From NCBI GenBank assembly GCA_050258815.1, contig JBLMZM010000242.1:4197-68196 (forward strand): a DNA stretch of 64,000 bases, given 5' to 3'. This stretch comes from JAAXKN01 sp050258815 (GTDB lineage Bacteria > Bacteroidota > Ignavibacteria > Ignavibacteriales > SURF-24). Position numbers and translations under genes: made by a program. The notes below the pieces were generated by a model. It was not told the DNA's origin. It saw only the letters and a list, made by a program, of their open reading frames with translations, and made no database searches. Shown piece by piece: positions 1-8,533 of the stretch. The first letter of the stretch is position 1, and each line of letters opens with the position of its first letter.

Positions 1-2
1 CA

Positions 3-1700
3 GGTAACATGCAGTTAAGAGGCAGTGTTAAGGGCATATATAACAAAACGCGCATTCCCTCGTTTAACATCAAGCTTATGGTGCAGAATGGAAATTTCCA
101 GTATCCAAAGCTTCCGGTTCCGGTAAAAAATGTGAATTTGGACCTGAATATTACTAACCCGGGAGGCACTGCCGACAATACAGTAATTGACATGAAGCAG
201 TTGCATTTTGAACTGGGGAGCGATCCTTTCGATGCAAGGCTGAGGCTTTCAACTCCAAGGTCAAATCCTTATGTGGATACAAAAGTAAATGGAAGATTGA
301 ATCTGGGGCAGCTTAAGAATGCACTCCCCATGAAGGGTGTTGCAAGGCTGGATGGAATTGTACAGGCTGATTTTCAGGCAAAAGGCAACATCGGGGGGTT
401 AAAAAGTAAAAGGATTGATAATCTCGATGCAACCGGAAATATCGGGGTATCAAACATTGTATATGGCAGCAACGATCTTACGCAGGAAATAAGGATTAAT
501 CAGGGTCAGCTTACGCTGACTCCCAGGGCTTTCAACCTTAGTAATTTCAGCATGAATATCGGACAGAATAATATTAATGCCAGCGGCGGGTTGTACAATA
601 TGCTGGGGTATCTGCTTAATAAGGGTACAATAAGCGGAAATCTCTCACTGAATTCGGGTTATCTGGATGTAAACCAGCTGATGAAGCTTAGCAAAGCCGG
701 GCAAAAGAAAGCAGCCGGAGGGCAGTCTAAAAACCTAAGGGCAGTTGAAATGCCGGAAAGAGTTGATTTTACTATGAATTCCTCGATAACTAAATTGATT
801 TATGATAATCTGACGCTGGAAAACGTCCGGGGGTTGATAACCATCAGGGACAGGCGTCTAACGATGCAGAGTCTGAGCATGAATCTGCTGGGAGGAAGTC
901 TGGTTTCAGATGGTTACTACTATGCTCCTGAAACCGGCAATCCAAATATAGCATTCAATTTCAATATTAAGAATATGGATATTGGTAAAACCTATGAAAG
1001 TTTTGTAACGGTAAAGCAGTTTGTTCCAATGGCTCAATACATACACGGAAATTTCGATGCACGTTTGAATCTTTCCTCCTCGCTCGATCAGACCATGATG
1101 CCGGCATGGAACAGTTTCAACAGCACCGGTACGCTAAATCTGCAGAGGGCAGAAGTAAAGAACTTTAAACCCTTTGAAGAGGTAGGCAATGCGCTTAAGA
1201 TCGATGAATTAAAGAATCCCGTCCTGACAAATGTAAATCCATCTTATCAGATCAGGAACGGGCGTTTTTATGTGCAGCCTTTTTCATACAAGGTATTTAA
1301 CTACGACGTGACGCTTTCGGGTTCAAACGGCCTGGATAAGACTCTGGACTACACAATGAACATTCAGATTCCGGCCGGGCAGCTTAAACAGCAGGCAAAC
1401 CAGGCCATTAACCGCCTGCTTAAGAAGGATGTTAATCTGGTTTCAGCCGATAAGATTAACGTAAAAGCCTTCCTGAAGGGCAACATTAATTCCCCGGCAG
1501 TATCCACCAGTGTTGCCGACGTTGTAGGGGGCACCACAAAGGCAGTACAGGAACAGGTAAAACAGGAAGCCCAGCAGCAGCTGGAGAAGAAAAAAGCCGA
1601 GGTCCAGAAACAGGTTGAACAGAAGACCGATACTCTGAAAGAGCAGTTAAAGAAAAAGGCTGAAGAAAAGTTGAAGGATATTTTTAAGAAGAAATTCTGA
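3..1700 (+). CDS. AsmA-like protein, C-terminal part (5' end outside window)
   Basis: The reading frame is open to the left edge, so this is the C-terminal part of a longer protein; the first in-window ATG at 9 is probably internal. It reads as the repetitive beta-rich body of an AsmA/YhdP-like envelope protein, with many short alternating strands. Segments such as TMNSSITKLIYDNLTLENV and GTLNLQRAEVKNFKPFEEV are typical of AsmA C-terminal domains. The last ~70 residues are a charged Gln/Lys/Glu-rich coiled coil ending in a lysine tail. AsmA-like proteins are anchored in the inner membrane and span the periplasm, and are implicated in outer-membrane lipid transport; the role here is inferred from fold resemblance only. 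A strong terminator follows at 1745. Confidence 0.75.
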   Translation, partial: GNMQLRGSVKGIYNKTRIPSFNIKLMVQNGNFQYPKLPVPVKNVNLDLNITNPGGTADNTVIDMKQLHFELGSDPFDARLRLSTPRSNPYVDTKVNGRLNLGQLKNALPMKGVARLDGIVQADFQAKGNIGGLKSKRIDNLDATGNIGVSNIVYGSNDLTQEIRINQGQLTLTPRAFNLSNFSMNIGQNNINASGGLYNMLGYLLNKGTISGNLSLNSGYLDVNQLMKLSKAGQKKAAGGQSKNLRAVEMPERVDFTMNSSITKLIYDNLTLENVRGLITIRDRRLTMQSLSMNLLGGSLVSDGYYYAPETGNPNIAFNFNIKNMDIGKTYESFVTVKQFVPMAQYIHGNFDARLNLSSSLDQTMMPAWNSFNSTGTLNLQRAEVKNFKPFEEVGNALKIDELKNPVLTNVNPSYQIRNGRFYVQPFSYKVFNYDVTLSGSNGLDKTLDYTMNIQIPAGQLKQQANQAINRLLKKDVNLVSADKINVKAFLKGNINSPAVSTSVADVVGGTTKAVQEQVKQEAQQQLEKKKAEVQKQVEQKTDTLKEQLKKKAEEKLKDIFKKKF

Positions 1701-1744
1701 TCTCACCATACAGAATAATTGCCAACATTTCGGAATGATTTTCT

Positions 1745-1770
1745 CCCCGGTCCAAAGACCGGGGTTTTTA
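1745..1770 (+). terminator. Rho-independent terminator after the AsmA-like gene
   Basis: A perfect 8-bp GC-rich stem (CCCCGGTC at 1745-1752, GACCGGGG at 1757-1764) with a CAAA loop is followed directly by TTTTT. It lies 45 bp after the stop codon. Confidence 0.9.
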
Positions 1771-1875
1771 TTATGCCCATGGAGTATCTTAACTGAGGTG
1801 TCCTCAGAAAAATATTAATAAAAATGTATAATTATCAGCTTTTAGGGTGAATTAATCCGGAACACGGCTAATTAA

Positions 1876-1907
1876 TTTCAAAATGACCGCTAAAAATCGT
1901 AAATTTG
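1876..1907 (+). promoter_or_regulatory. Probable Bacteroidota-type promoter of the serA-like gene
   Basis: TAAATTTG at 1900-1907 matches the Bacteroidota -7 box TAnnTTTG. TTTC at 1876-1879 (one mismatch to TTTG) lies 20 nt upstream as the -33 box. This would place the transcript start about 20 nt before the ATG at 1936. Confidence 0.6.
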
Positions 1908-1935
1908 GCGTATTAACTAAGAATATATAGGCGAG

Positions 1936-3129
1936 ATGAAAGCGTTATTATTGGAAAATATACATCCCTTTGCTATTGATATTTTACAGGGAAAGGGTGT
2001 AGATGTTGAAACGTGCAAGGGAAGTTTAAATGAAGACGAACTGGCCGAAGCATTAAAGGGAGTTGAGCTCCTTGGGATTCGTTCCAGGACCCACATTACG
2101 AAGAAAGTGCTAGAAAGTGCAAAGGATCTCCTTACAATTGGGGCCTATTGTATCGGAACAAATCAGATTGACCTGGATGCGGCCTCCTTAAAAGGTGTAG
2201 CTGTTTTTAATGCCCCCTACAGCAATACCCGCAGTGTTGCAGAAATTGTAATTGCAGAGATAATCTTTCTGATAAGAAGACTTCATGACAAGATAAATAA
2301 GGCACATCAGGGAATTTGGGATAAGTCTGCAGAAAATGCCAGGGAGGTAAGGGGTAAGAAGCTGGGAATAATAGGATACGGAAATATCGGCTCCCAGGTA
2401 TCTATGCTGGCAGAAGTAATGGGCATGGATGTTTATTATTATGACGTGGTTGACAAGCTGACCATAGGAAATGCAACAAGGGTATCTTTCCTGGAAGATT
2501 TGCTGAAAATTGCGGATGTAATTACTGTCCATGTGGATGGAAATCCTTCCAACAGGAATCTTATAGGTAAAAATGAATTCAAGCTGATGAAAGATGGCGT
2601 AATACTGCTAAATCTCAGCCGTGGTTTCGTTGTGGATGTTGACGCATTACGCGAGAATATTTTAAGCGGCAAGGTTGCCGGAGCGTCACTGGATGTTTTC
2701 CCCGAGGAACCAAAAGATTCAGATGAGATATTTGTATCGCCGCTGCAGAATCTGCCAAATGTGCTTTTAACTCCTCATATCGGGGGCAGTACTGAAGAGG
2801 CACAGTTTAATATCGGTGAATTTGTCTCCAACAAACTGCTTGAATACGTGAGGAGCGGAAGTACGTATACGAGCGTTAACTTTCCTAAAATTCAGCTTCC
2901 ATCTGTAAATAATTCGCACCGGCTGCTTCACGTGCATCAGAACGTTCCAGGCGTGCTTTCACAGATTAATACCATCTTTGCGCGCAACGACGTTAACGTT
3001 GTTTCCCAGTATCTGCGCACAAATGAAAAGATCGGTTACGTAATTGCTGACGTGGATACAAAATATAAAGAATCATTGTTCGAGGACCTGAAGAAGGTTG
3101 AACGTACGATCAAAGTAAGGATTTTATAA
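1936..3129 (+). CDS. serA: D-3-phosphoglycerate dehydrogenase, SerA type
   Basis: Predicted to oxidise 3-phosphoglycerate to 3-phosphohydroxypyruvate with NAD, the first step of serine synthesis in the cytoplasm. The 397 residues match the short E. coli-type SerA. The NAD-binding motif GYGNIG is at 147-152, and the catalytic Arg229 (LSRG), Glu258 (FPEEP) and His281 (TPHIGG) keep the expected spacing. An ACT domain occupies roughly residues 325-397 and ends as in family members that are feedback-inhibited by serine. It stands alone between a terminator and the next gene, with its own promoter-like sequence. A related 2-hydroxyacid dehydrogenase is the only alternative, and the ACT domain argues against it. 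Confidence 0.9.
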   Translation: MKALLLENIHPFAIDILQGKGVDVETCKGSLNEDELAEALKGVELLGIRSRTHITKKVLESAKDLLTIGAYCIGTNQIDLDAASLKGVAVFNAPYSNTRSVAEIVIAEIIFLIRRLHDKINKAHQGIWDKSAENAREVRGKKLGIIGYGNIGSQVSMLAEVMGMDVYYYDVVDKLTIGNATRVSFLEDLLKIADVITVHVDGNPSNRNLIGKNEFKLMKDGVILLNLSRGFVVDVDALRENILSGKVAGASLDVFPEEPKDSDEIFVSPLQNLPNVLLTPHIGGSTEEAQFNIGEFVSNKLLEYVRSGSTYTSVNFPKIQLPSVNNSHRLLHVHQNVPGVLSQINTIFARNDVNVVSQYLRTNEKIGYVIADVDTKYKESLFEDLKKVERTIKVRIL

Positions 3130-3194
3130 TAATTCCAGTCCGGAGCATCTGTTTTTCAACTGATGCCCGGAGTTGGGGATTAAGGGGGAATTTT

Positions 3195-3701
3195 ATGTCT
3201 TCTGAGTCTGAAGCATATTATAAGTCCGAATTAGGCATCATCAAAGTTACGGCTGAAGATGATGCAATTACCTCCTTGTATTTTCAGGATGAAGCTCCCG
3301 GTGTGCCTGCACCCGAAAATGCGATATTAAAGGAATGCCTGCGGCAGCTGGATGAATACTTCTGCGGGAAAAGGCAATCGTTCACCCTTAAATTAAAACC
3401 TGCCGGAACAGAATTTCAGAAAAGAGTATGGGATGAACTGCTGAAGATCCCATTTGGCGAAACCATATCCTATCTGGAGCTTGCTAACAGACTTGGTGAC
3501 AAAAAGCTAATCCGTGCCGTTGGTGGTGCCAATGGCAGGAACAAAATTTCAGTTATTATTCCATGTCACCGTGTAATTGGCAATAATGGAGAGCTCATAG
3601 GCTATGGCGGCGGCCTATGGAGAAAAGAATGGCTGCTCAACCATGAGGGAAGTTTCCTGAGCTTCAGGCTCTTCCAGGACGTCAGACTTCCCCGGCCTTA
3701 A
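3195..3701 (+). CDS. ogt: Methylated-DNA--protein-cysteine methyltransferase (Ogt type)
   Basis: Repairs O6-alkylguanine by irreversible transfer of the alkyl group to its own cysteine. The active-site signature IIPCHRVIG is at 121-129 with Cys124 as acceptor. The upstream helix-turn-helix segment (TEFQKRVWDELLKIPFGET) and the downstream YGGGL loop at 137-141 are intact. The 168-residue length fits the single-domain Ogt class without an Ada regulatory domain. A purine-rich AAGGGGGAA precedes the ATG. The protein extends about 20 residues past the usual end with no recognisable motif. Confidence 0.92.
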   Translation: MSSESEAYYKSELGIIKVTAEDDAITSLYFQDEAPGVPAPENAILKECLRQLDEYFCGKRQSFTLKLKPAGTEFQKRVWDELLKIPFGETISYLELANRLGDKKLIRAVGGANGRNKISVIIPCHRVIGNNGELIGYGGGLWRKEWLLNHEGSFLSFRLFQDVRLPRP

Positions 3702-3715
3702 CATGCCATACTTTA

Positions 3716-3991
3716 TTAATATGTCCTTCTGTAGTATCTTCGCGAACTGCTCGGAGACAGGTCAATTAAAAGGGCGATTATAAGGCCTACTATTGGGACC
3801 GTACCCCAGGAGTTATCAAAAAAGTGGAAAACCATGCTGTACCACAGAAGAGTAACGGGCAGAAAAATAAATCCGATCAGGGGCAGTAAGATACTATTGA
3901 ATATACCATGGAACCAGTTTGTAAAGAACCAGAGCAGGAAGATGGCTACCCTGGGAATCAGTACGGCAAAAACCATAATTAAGATAAACAT
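3716..3991 (-). CDS. Small membrane protein, function unknown
   Basis: This 91-residue protein is almost entirely hydrophobic, with about three membrane segments (near 1-22, 30-52 and 60-80), and ends in a basic, serine/tyrosine-rich tail (SSSRRYYRRTY). I do not recognise the family. It is convergent with the upstream ogt gene, whose stop is only 14 bp away. Hydrophobicity and orientation support a real gene, but nothing indicates a function. Confidence 0.6.
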   Translation of the reverse strand: MFILIMVFAVLIPRVAIFLLWFFTNWFHGIFNSILLPLIGFIFLPVTLLWYSMVFHFFDNSWGTVPIVGLIIALLIDLSPSSSRRYYRRTY

Positions 3992-4147
3992 ATAATCCCC
4001 GCAGTATAGTTGTAAATGACGGTGGTTTCAGGGAGAGAAACCCTGATAAAATAATGTAATATTATTTGACTATATATAAAAGTAATTCATTTGGCAGGGT
4101 AAAAGAGATTCTTTTACAGAATTCGGGTCCAGTAATTCAATAAAGGT

Positions 4148-4178
4148 TTTGAAAACAGGAATAATTTTTATAAATTTG
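4148..4178 (+). promoter_or_regulatory. Promoter of the his leader and operon
   Basis: TTTG at 4148-4151 and TAAATTTG at 4171-4178 are separated by 19 nt. This is an exact match to the Bacteroidota housekeeping promoter (TTTG-N19-21-TAnnTTTG). The predicted transcript start near 4185 lies at or just before the His-rich leader ORF. Confidence 0.8.
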
Positions 4179-4189
4179 AAATATAAATT

Positions 4190-4297
4190 ATGAAAAGCCA
4201 GAAAATAAATATAATCCGCGCAGTAAATCACCTCATGGTGTCTTTACATCATCATGCTCATCACTTTAACTGTGCAAACGGTGTCGGATTGTATTAA
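4190..4297 (+). CDS. hisL: His operon leader peptide
   Basis: A 35-codon ORF runs from ATG 4190 to TAA 4295-4297, with an in-frame ATG at 4235 (Met16) as the alternative start. It contains six histidines. Five of them are clustered in SLHHHAHHFNC (codons CAT CAT CAT GCT CAT CAC at 4247-4264), and the sixth (CAC) is at 4229. Such clustering directly upstream of hisG is the hallmark of an attenuation leader, in which translation speed through His codons reports charged tRNA-His. Because the predicted transcript start is so close to ATG 4190, the Met16 start (20 residues) may be the one used. The peptide itself probably has no other role. Confidence 0.82.
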   Translation: MKSQKINIIRAVNHLMVSLHHHAHHFNCANGVGLY

Positions 4298-4355
4298 AAT
4301 TAAATATATGATATTTTTTTAGTAACCCCGACACATGCCGGGGTTTTTTATTTTT
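4281..4355 (+). terminator. His attenuator: antiterminator arm and terminator hairpin
   Basis: The terminator stem is CCCCG (4326-4330) with CGGGG (4339-4343), followed by TTTTTT and a second T-run. GTGTCGG at 4281-4287, inside the end of the leader ORF, is the exact complement of CCGACAC at 4328-4334. That segment overlaps the 5' arm of the terminator, so the two pairings exclude each other. A ribosome stalled on the His codons leaves 4281-4287 free to form the antiterminator. A ribosome that reaches the stop at 4295 covers it and the terminator forms. An additional small hairpin, CACC/GGTG (4229-4232, 4237-4240), lies earlier in the leader. Confidence 0.8.
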
Positions 4356-4368
4356 AAACGACAGGGAA

Positions 4369-5241
4369 ATGATGGAAAACGGAAATTTGAAACTTGCGAT
4401 ACAGAAAAAGGGAAGGCTCTCGGAGAAATCCCTGGAACTACTGAAGCTTTGTGGTCTTGATATAGATGTCTATTCAGAAAGGCTTGTAGTTTCGGCCAGA
4501 AATTATAAGGTCGATTTATTATTTTTAAGGGATGACGACATTCCGGAATACGTTCAGGATGGTGTTGCGGACATTGGGATTGTAGGAGAGGACGTTGTAT
4601 ATGAGAAACAGGCAAACATAACCGTAAGTGAAAAGCTGGGTTTCGGCAGGTGTAAACTTATGATTGCGGCCCCGGCTAATGGTATGCCCCGGGAAATGGA
4701 GGACATAAACGGTAAGACTATTGCAACCTCATACCCGAATATCCTGAAACTCTTTTTAAAGGCAAACAACCTTGAAGCAAAAATAATTGAGATCTCAGGT
4801 TCTGTGGAGATAGCGCCTTCGCTGGGGATTGCTGACCTGATTTGTGATATTGTATCCACTGGAACAACGCTCATGATGAACAAGCTGAGCAAATCCTTTA
4901 ACGTATTTGATTCTGAAGCCATTCTGATATCAAACAATAATCTGAAGGATAATGAGGAGAAATTTGAAATTCTGCAGGATCTTATTGGGCGTATACGTTC
5001 TGTTCTTTCGGCAAAAAAATCCAAATACCTGATGATGAATATTCCTAAAGATTCACTTGATAAGGTAAGTGAGATTATTCCGAGTCTGAAGAGTCCTACG
5101 GTGCTGCACCTGGCCGATGAGAGTTCGCTCGCGGTTCACGCTGTAATTCCTGCGGACCGTTTCTGGGGGATCATAAATGATCTGAAAGCCGCAGGCGCCT
5201 CGGGGATCCTGCTTTTACCTATAGAAAATATGATTGTCTAA
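4369..5241 (+). CDS. hisG: ATP phosphoribosyltransferase, long form
   Basis: Joins ATP and PRPP to give phosphoribosyl-ATP, the first committed step of histidine synthesis. At 290 residues it is the long form, with a C-terminal ACT-like regulatory domain (about 215-290) that allows direct histidine feedback and needs no HisZ. The N-terminal KKGRLSEKSLELL, the central GVADIGIVGEDV (65-76) and the PRPP loop with STGTT at 163-167 are all present. It is the first structural gene after the attenuator. The start is ATG 4369, immediately followed by a second ATG, with a weak AGGGA upstream. Confidence 0.95.
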   Translation: MMENGNLKLAIQKKGRLSEKSLELLKLCGLDIDVYSERLVVSARNYKVDLLFLRDDDIPEYVQDGVADIGIVGEDVVYEKQANITVSEKLGFGRCKLMIAAPANGMPREMEDINGKTIATSYPNILKLFLKANNLEAKIIEISGSVEIAPSLGIADLICDIVSTGTTLMMNKLSKSFNVFDSEAILISNNNLKDNEEKFEILQDLIGRIRSVLSAKKSKYLMMNIPKDSLDKVSEIIPSLKSPTVLHLADESSLAVHAVIPADRFWGIINDLKAAGASGILLLPIENMIV

Positions 5242-5280
5242 CAATAGATTTGAATGCCAATAAATAATCCCGGAAAGAAT

Positions 5281-6570
5281 ATGAAGATATACAGTTATAG
5301 CAAATTGGACACAGCCGGGCAGGAAAGCCTGCTCAGGCGTCCCGCAATTGATCTGGATGAAACAATTAAAATAGTTGAGCCGATACTAAGGCAGATCAAA
5401 CAGGGCGGCATACTGAAGGCGGTGGAATATGCGCGTAAATTTGACGGTTTTACGGGAGATGAGCTGAGGGTTCAGCCTGAGGAATTTGAGATAGCTGAGC
5501 AGAGGCTGGATGAGAAGGTCAAAGATGCCATCCGAAAAGCTGCGGGCAATATTCACAAATTTCACCAAAAACAGGTGCCCTCATCATATGAGATTGAAAC
5601 AGAGAAAGGAGTTGTCTGTTCCAGGGAATACAGGGCAATTGAAAATGTAGGGCTCTATATTCCGGGAGGGAATGCCGTGCTTCCATCTACGCTTCTGATG
5701 CTCGGCATTCCGGCAAAGATTGCGGGTTCTAAAAGGCTTGTTGTTACAACTCCGGCCAGAGATAACAAGGTGAGTGGAGCCCTGCTTTATGCTGCCAAAT
5801 ACCTCGGGATAGATGAAATCTATAAACTCGGGGGAGCCCAGGCAATCGGTCTGCTGGCTTATGGCGATAAGGCGGTACCCAGGGTCAACAAGATCTTCGG
5901 ACCCGGCAACCAATTTGTAACTGCTGCCAAACTGCTAGTTAGTATTGATATACTTGGATGTCCTATTGACATGCCTGCCGGTCCCAGCGAAGTGCTGGTT
6001 ATTGCTGATGAGCACGCAGATCCCGCCTTTATTGCTGCTGACCTGCTCTCCCAGGCTGAACATGGTCCTGATTCACAGGTCGTACTGCTCAGTACTTCCC
6101 AGGAAATAATCCGTGAGAGTCTGGAACAGGTTGAAAATCAGCTTATGCTTCTGCCAAGGAAAGAATTTGCTATAAAGGCGCTTGAATCTTCTTTTGCTTT
6201 ACTGGTTAATAATACTGAGGAGGCTTTCAGCTTCAGCAACCGGTATGCTCCAGAACATCTGATATTGCACCTGGAAAACGCTGAATTATATAAAGAAAAG
6301 GTCATTAATGCCGGGTCCGTATTTCTTGGGAAATACTCCCCTGAAAGTGCCGGGGATTATGCTTCCGGAACAAACCACTCCTTGCCTACCTACGGCTATG
6401 CAAAGTCATTCGGAGGGGTATCTGTCGAAAGCTTTATGAAGACCGTCACGTTCCAGAAGCTGAGTAAAGAAGGGCTCAGGAATATTGCTCCGGCCGTTGA
6501 GACGCTGGCCGAAGTGGAATCATTAACTGCACATAAAAATGCCATATCAATAAGGTTAAATGAACAATGA
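5281..6570 (+). CDS. hisD: Histidinol dehydrogenase
   Basis: Catalyses the last two oxidations, L-histidinol to histidinal to histidine, using NAD and zinc. Family signatures are present in order: GLYIPGGNAVLPSTLLMLGIPAK, KIFGPGNQFVTAAK, DMPAGPSEVLVIAD, DLLSQAEHGPDSQ with conserved Gln and His, and YAPEHLILH with the catalytic Glu-His pair. The ATG at 5281 (MKIYSY) gives the usual ~429 residues. The longer reading from 5254 would add nine residues unlike the family. It overlaps hisC by 4 bp, indicating translational coupling. Confidence 0.94.
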   Translation: MKIYSYSKLDTAGQESLLRRPAIDLDETIKIVEPILRQIKQGGILKAVEYARKFDGFTGDELRVQPEEFEIAEQRLDEKVKDAIRKAAGNIHKFHQKQVPSSYEIETEKGVVCSREYRAIENVGLYIPGGNAVLPSTLLMLGIPAKIAGSKRLVVTTPARDNKVSGALLYAAKYLGIDEIYKLGGAQAIGLLAYGDKAVPRVNKIFGPGNQFVTAAKLLVSIDILGCPIDMPAGPSEVLVIADEHADPAFIAADLLSQAEHGPDSQVVLLSTSQEIIRESLEQVENQLMLLPRKEFAIKALESSFALLVNNTEEAFSFSNRYAPEHLILHLENAELYKEKVINAGSVFLGKYSPESAGDYASGTNHSLPTYGYAKSFGGVSVESFMKTVTFQKLSKEGLRNIAPAVETLAEVESLTAHKNAISIRLNEQ

Positions 6571-7625
6571 TTGAAAAATTAGTAAGAAAAAATATATTAA
6601 ATCTCAGGCCTTATACTTCGGCCAGGGATATGTATTCCAAAGGAATACTGCTGGATGCAAATGAAAACAGTCTGGGTACCACGGCTGAAGGATATGATGA
6701 TCTTGAGTTAAACAGATATCCGGATCCACATCAGGATGATCTGAAATATATTGTCGGCAGGTACTACGGTGTTGATCCGAAGAATCTTTTCTTTGGGGTA
6801 GGGTCTGACGAGATAATTGACCTTCTAATCAGGATTTTCTGTGATCCGGGCAAGGACTCGGTAATGATTCTGGAGCCTACCTATGGAATGTACAAGGTAG
6901 CATGCGACATAAACAACGTTGAGACAGTTAATGTTGACCTGAATGAGGAATTTCAGATAGATTTCGGGGCCGTGGAAAAAGGATATAAGCCGAATGTTAA
7001 AATAATATTCCTTTGTTCACCCAATAATCCTACGGGCAATCTCCTGAAAAGAGAGGATGTACTTAAGCTATGCAGCACTTACAACTGCATTGTTGCAGTT
7101 GACGAGGCTTATGTTGATTTTGCAGGGGATAATTCATTTATTAAGGATACAGGGGAGTTTGAGAATCTGGTAGTGCTGAGGACGTTTTCCAAGGCCTGGG
7201 GTCTTGCCGGCATCCGGCTGGGCTACTGCATTGCGGGTGAAGAGATCATACAACTGCTTTTTAAAGTAAAAGCTCCTTACAATGTCAGCTCACTTACACG
7301 TCTGGCTGTGATTCAAGCCATTGCCAACACCAGGAAAAAGGAGGAATTTATCAGTAAGCTCATCTCTGAGAGAGAAAGGGTTAAAGAGGAGCTTAAACAA
7401 TTGCCCGGTGTATTAAAGGTATATGATTCAGACGCAAATTACCTGCTCTTTAAGTGCAAAGATGCCAGTGAAGTACAGAAAAAAATGGCAGAGGAGGGAG
7501 TAGTAATCCGTGACAGGAGTTCCTATCAAATGCTGGAGAACTGCCTGAGGGTCTCAATAGGAACGGAAAAAGAAAATGATCAATTTATTGAAGGATTAAA
7601 AAAACAGCTATGTACAAAGCTATAA
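6567..7625 (+). CDS. hisC: Histidinol-phosphate aminotransferase
   Basis: A PLP-dependent class II aminotransferase that converts imidazole-acetol phosphate to histidinol phosphate. The N-terminal LDANENSLG substrate loop, the SPNNPTGN segment (151-158), the aspartate of VDEAYVDF and the PLP lysine in TFSKAWGLAG (Lys209) are intact. The length of 352 residues is standard. It begins inside the last codons of hisD (ATGA overlap), and its own end overlaps the hisB start by 16 bp, so the three genes are tightly coupled. Confidence 0.94.
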   Translation: MIEKLVRKNILNLRPYTSARDMYSKGILLDANENSLGTTAEGYDDLELNRYPDPHQDDLKYIVGRYYGVDPKNLFFGVGSDEIIDLLIRIFCDPGKDSVMILEPTYGMYKVACDINNVETVNVDLNEEFQIDFGAVEKGYKPNVKIIFLCSPNNPTGNLLKREDVLKLCSTYNCIVAVDEAYVDFAGDNSFIKDTGEFENLVVLRTFSKAWGLAGIRLGYCIAGEEIIQLLFKVKAPYNVSSLTRLAVIQAIANTRKKEEFISKLISERERVKEELKQLPGVLKVYDSDANYLLFKCKDASEVQKKMAEEGVVIRDRSSYQMLENCLRVSIGTEKENDQFIEGLKKQLCTKL

Positions 7626-8533
7626 TTGACAGGGGATTTTTTGAACTGAACTCATCCCGGTGCGCGGGTCTGATAACAGGCTTAAAAAAGCTCAGCCGCA
7701 AGGGATTTGTAATTGAAGTTCAGCCCGAAGGGTTTACTCCGGATGATACACTTAAAAAAATTCTGGCAGCAGAAAAAATAGAAATAGGCAGGAAAAAGAA
7801 GACGGATAATCCTGGTGTAAGGCTGTTTTATATTACTATGGATGCTTCCGGTGACAGGAGTTCCGTTAACGGCAAAAGAGAAGAAATAACTGTTTATGAC
7901 GGAAGTGATACTGAGGATTTCGGTAAAGCGGTCAATAAGGTTTTAAGCAGTCTCAGGACTTCCAGCCAGCACAGAAAGACGAAGGAAACCGACATTCGGG
8001 TTAGCGTAGCCCTGGATGGTGAAGGCCAATCGGAAATTAAAACAGGCATCGGTTTTTTCGATCATATGCTTGAGCAGATAGCAAAGCATGCAAATCTGAA
8101 CCTGCAGGTTAAGGTAAACGGCGATCTGGAGGTAGATGAGCATCATACGGTTGAAGATACAGGCATAACGCTGGGCATGGCATTAAATGATGCTCTGGGA
8201 GATAAACTGGGTATAAAGAGATACGGTTTTTATCTTCCTATGGATGAAGCCATAGCCAGGTGCGCACTTGACTTAGGGGGCAGAAGCCACTTGAATTTTA
8301 AGTGTAAGTTCAAAAGGGAAATGGTCGGGGAATTCCCGACAGAACTGGTCAATGAGTTTTTCAGGGGACTGGCCTCCGGTCTGAAGGCCAACATTTTTTT
8401 GAGAGCAAAGGGAAAAAATGACCATCACAAAATTGAAGCAATGTTTAAAGTATTTGCAAAAGCCTTAAATGAGGCGTGCAGACTTGATGAAAGGGCAGAA
8501 GAAAAACTGCCGACAACAAAAGGAGTTTTATGA
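7610..8533 (+). CDS. hisB: Imidazoleglycerol-phosphate dehydratase with degenerate N-terminal HAD-like domain
   Basis: Residues ~121-307 are a complete dehydratase with the two metal-binding repeats: DHML at 151-154, DEHHTVED at 176-183, and later DHHKIEAMFK. The junction HRKTKETDIRVSVALDGEG closely resembles the junction of bifunctional E. coli HisB, where a histidinol-phosphatase precedes the dehydratase. The first ~118 residues keep traces of that phosphatase (AIIDRG for the catalytic IDRDGT, GLKKLSRKGFVIEV for the next strand-helix, DGSDTEDFGKAVN for the late loop). The nucleophile motif DxDGT is not present, and the domain is shorter than the usual ~165 residues. Dehydratase activity is expected; phosphatase activity is not. 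Confidence 0.93.
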   Translation: MYKAIIDRGFFELNSSRCAGLITGLKKLSRKGFVIEVQPEGFTPDDTLKKILAAEKIEIGRKKKTDNPGVRLFYITMDASGDRSSVNGKREEITVYDGSDTEDFGKAVNKVLSSLRTSSQHRKTKETDIRVSVALDGEGQSEIKTGIGFFDHMLEQIAKHANLNLQVKVNGDLEVDEHHTVEDTGITLGMALNDALGDKLGIKRYGFYLPMDEAIARCALDLGGRSHLNFKCKFKREMVGEFPTELVNEFFRGLASGLKANIFLRAKGKNDHHKIEAMFKVFAKALNEACRLDERAEEKLPTTKGVL

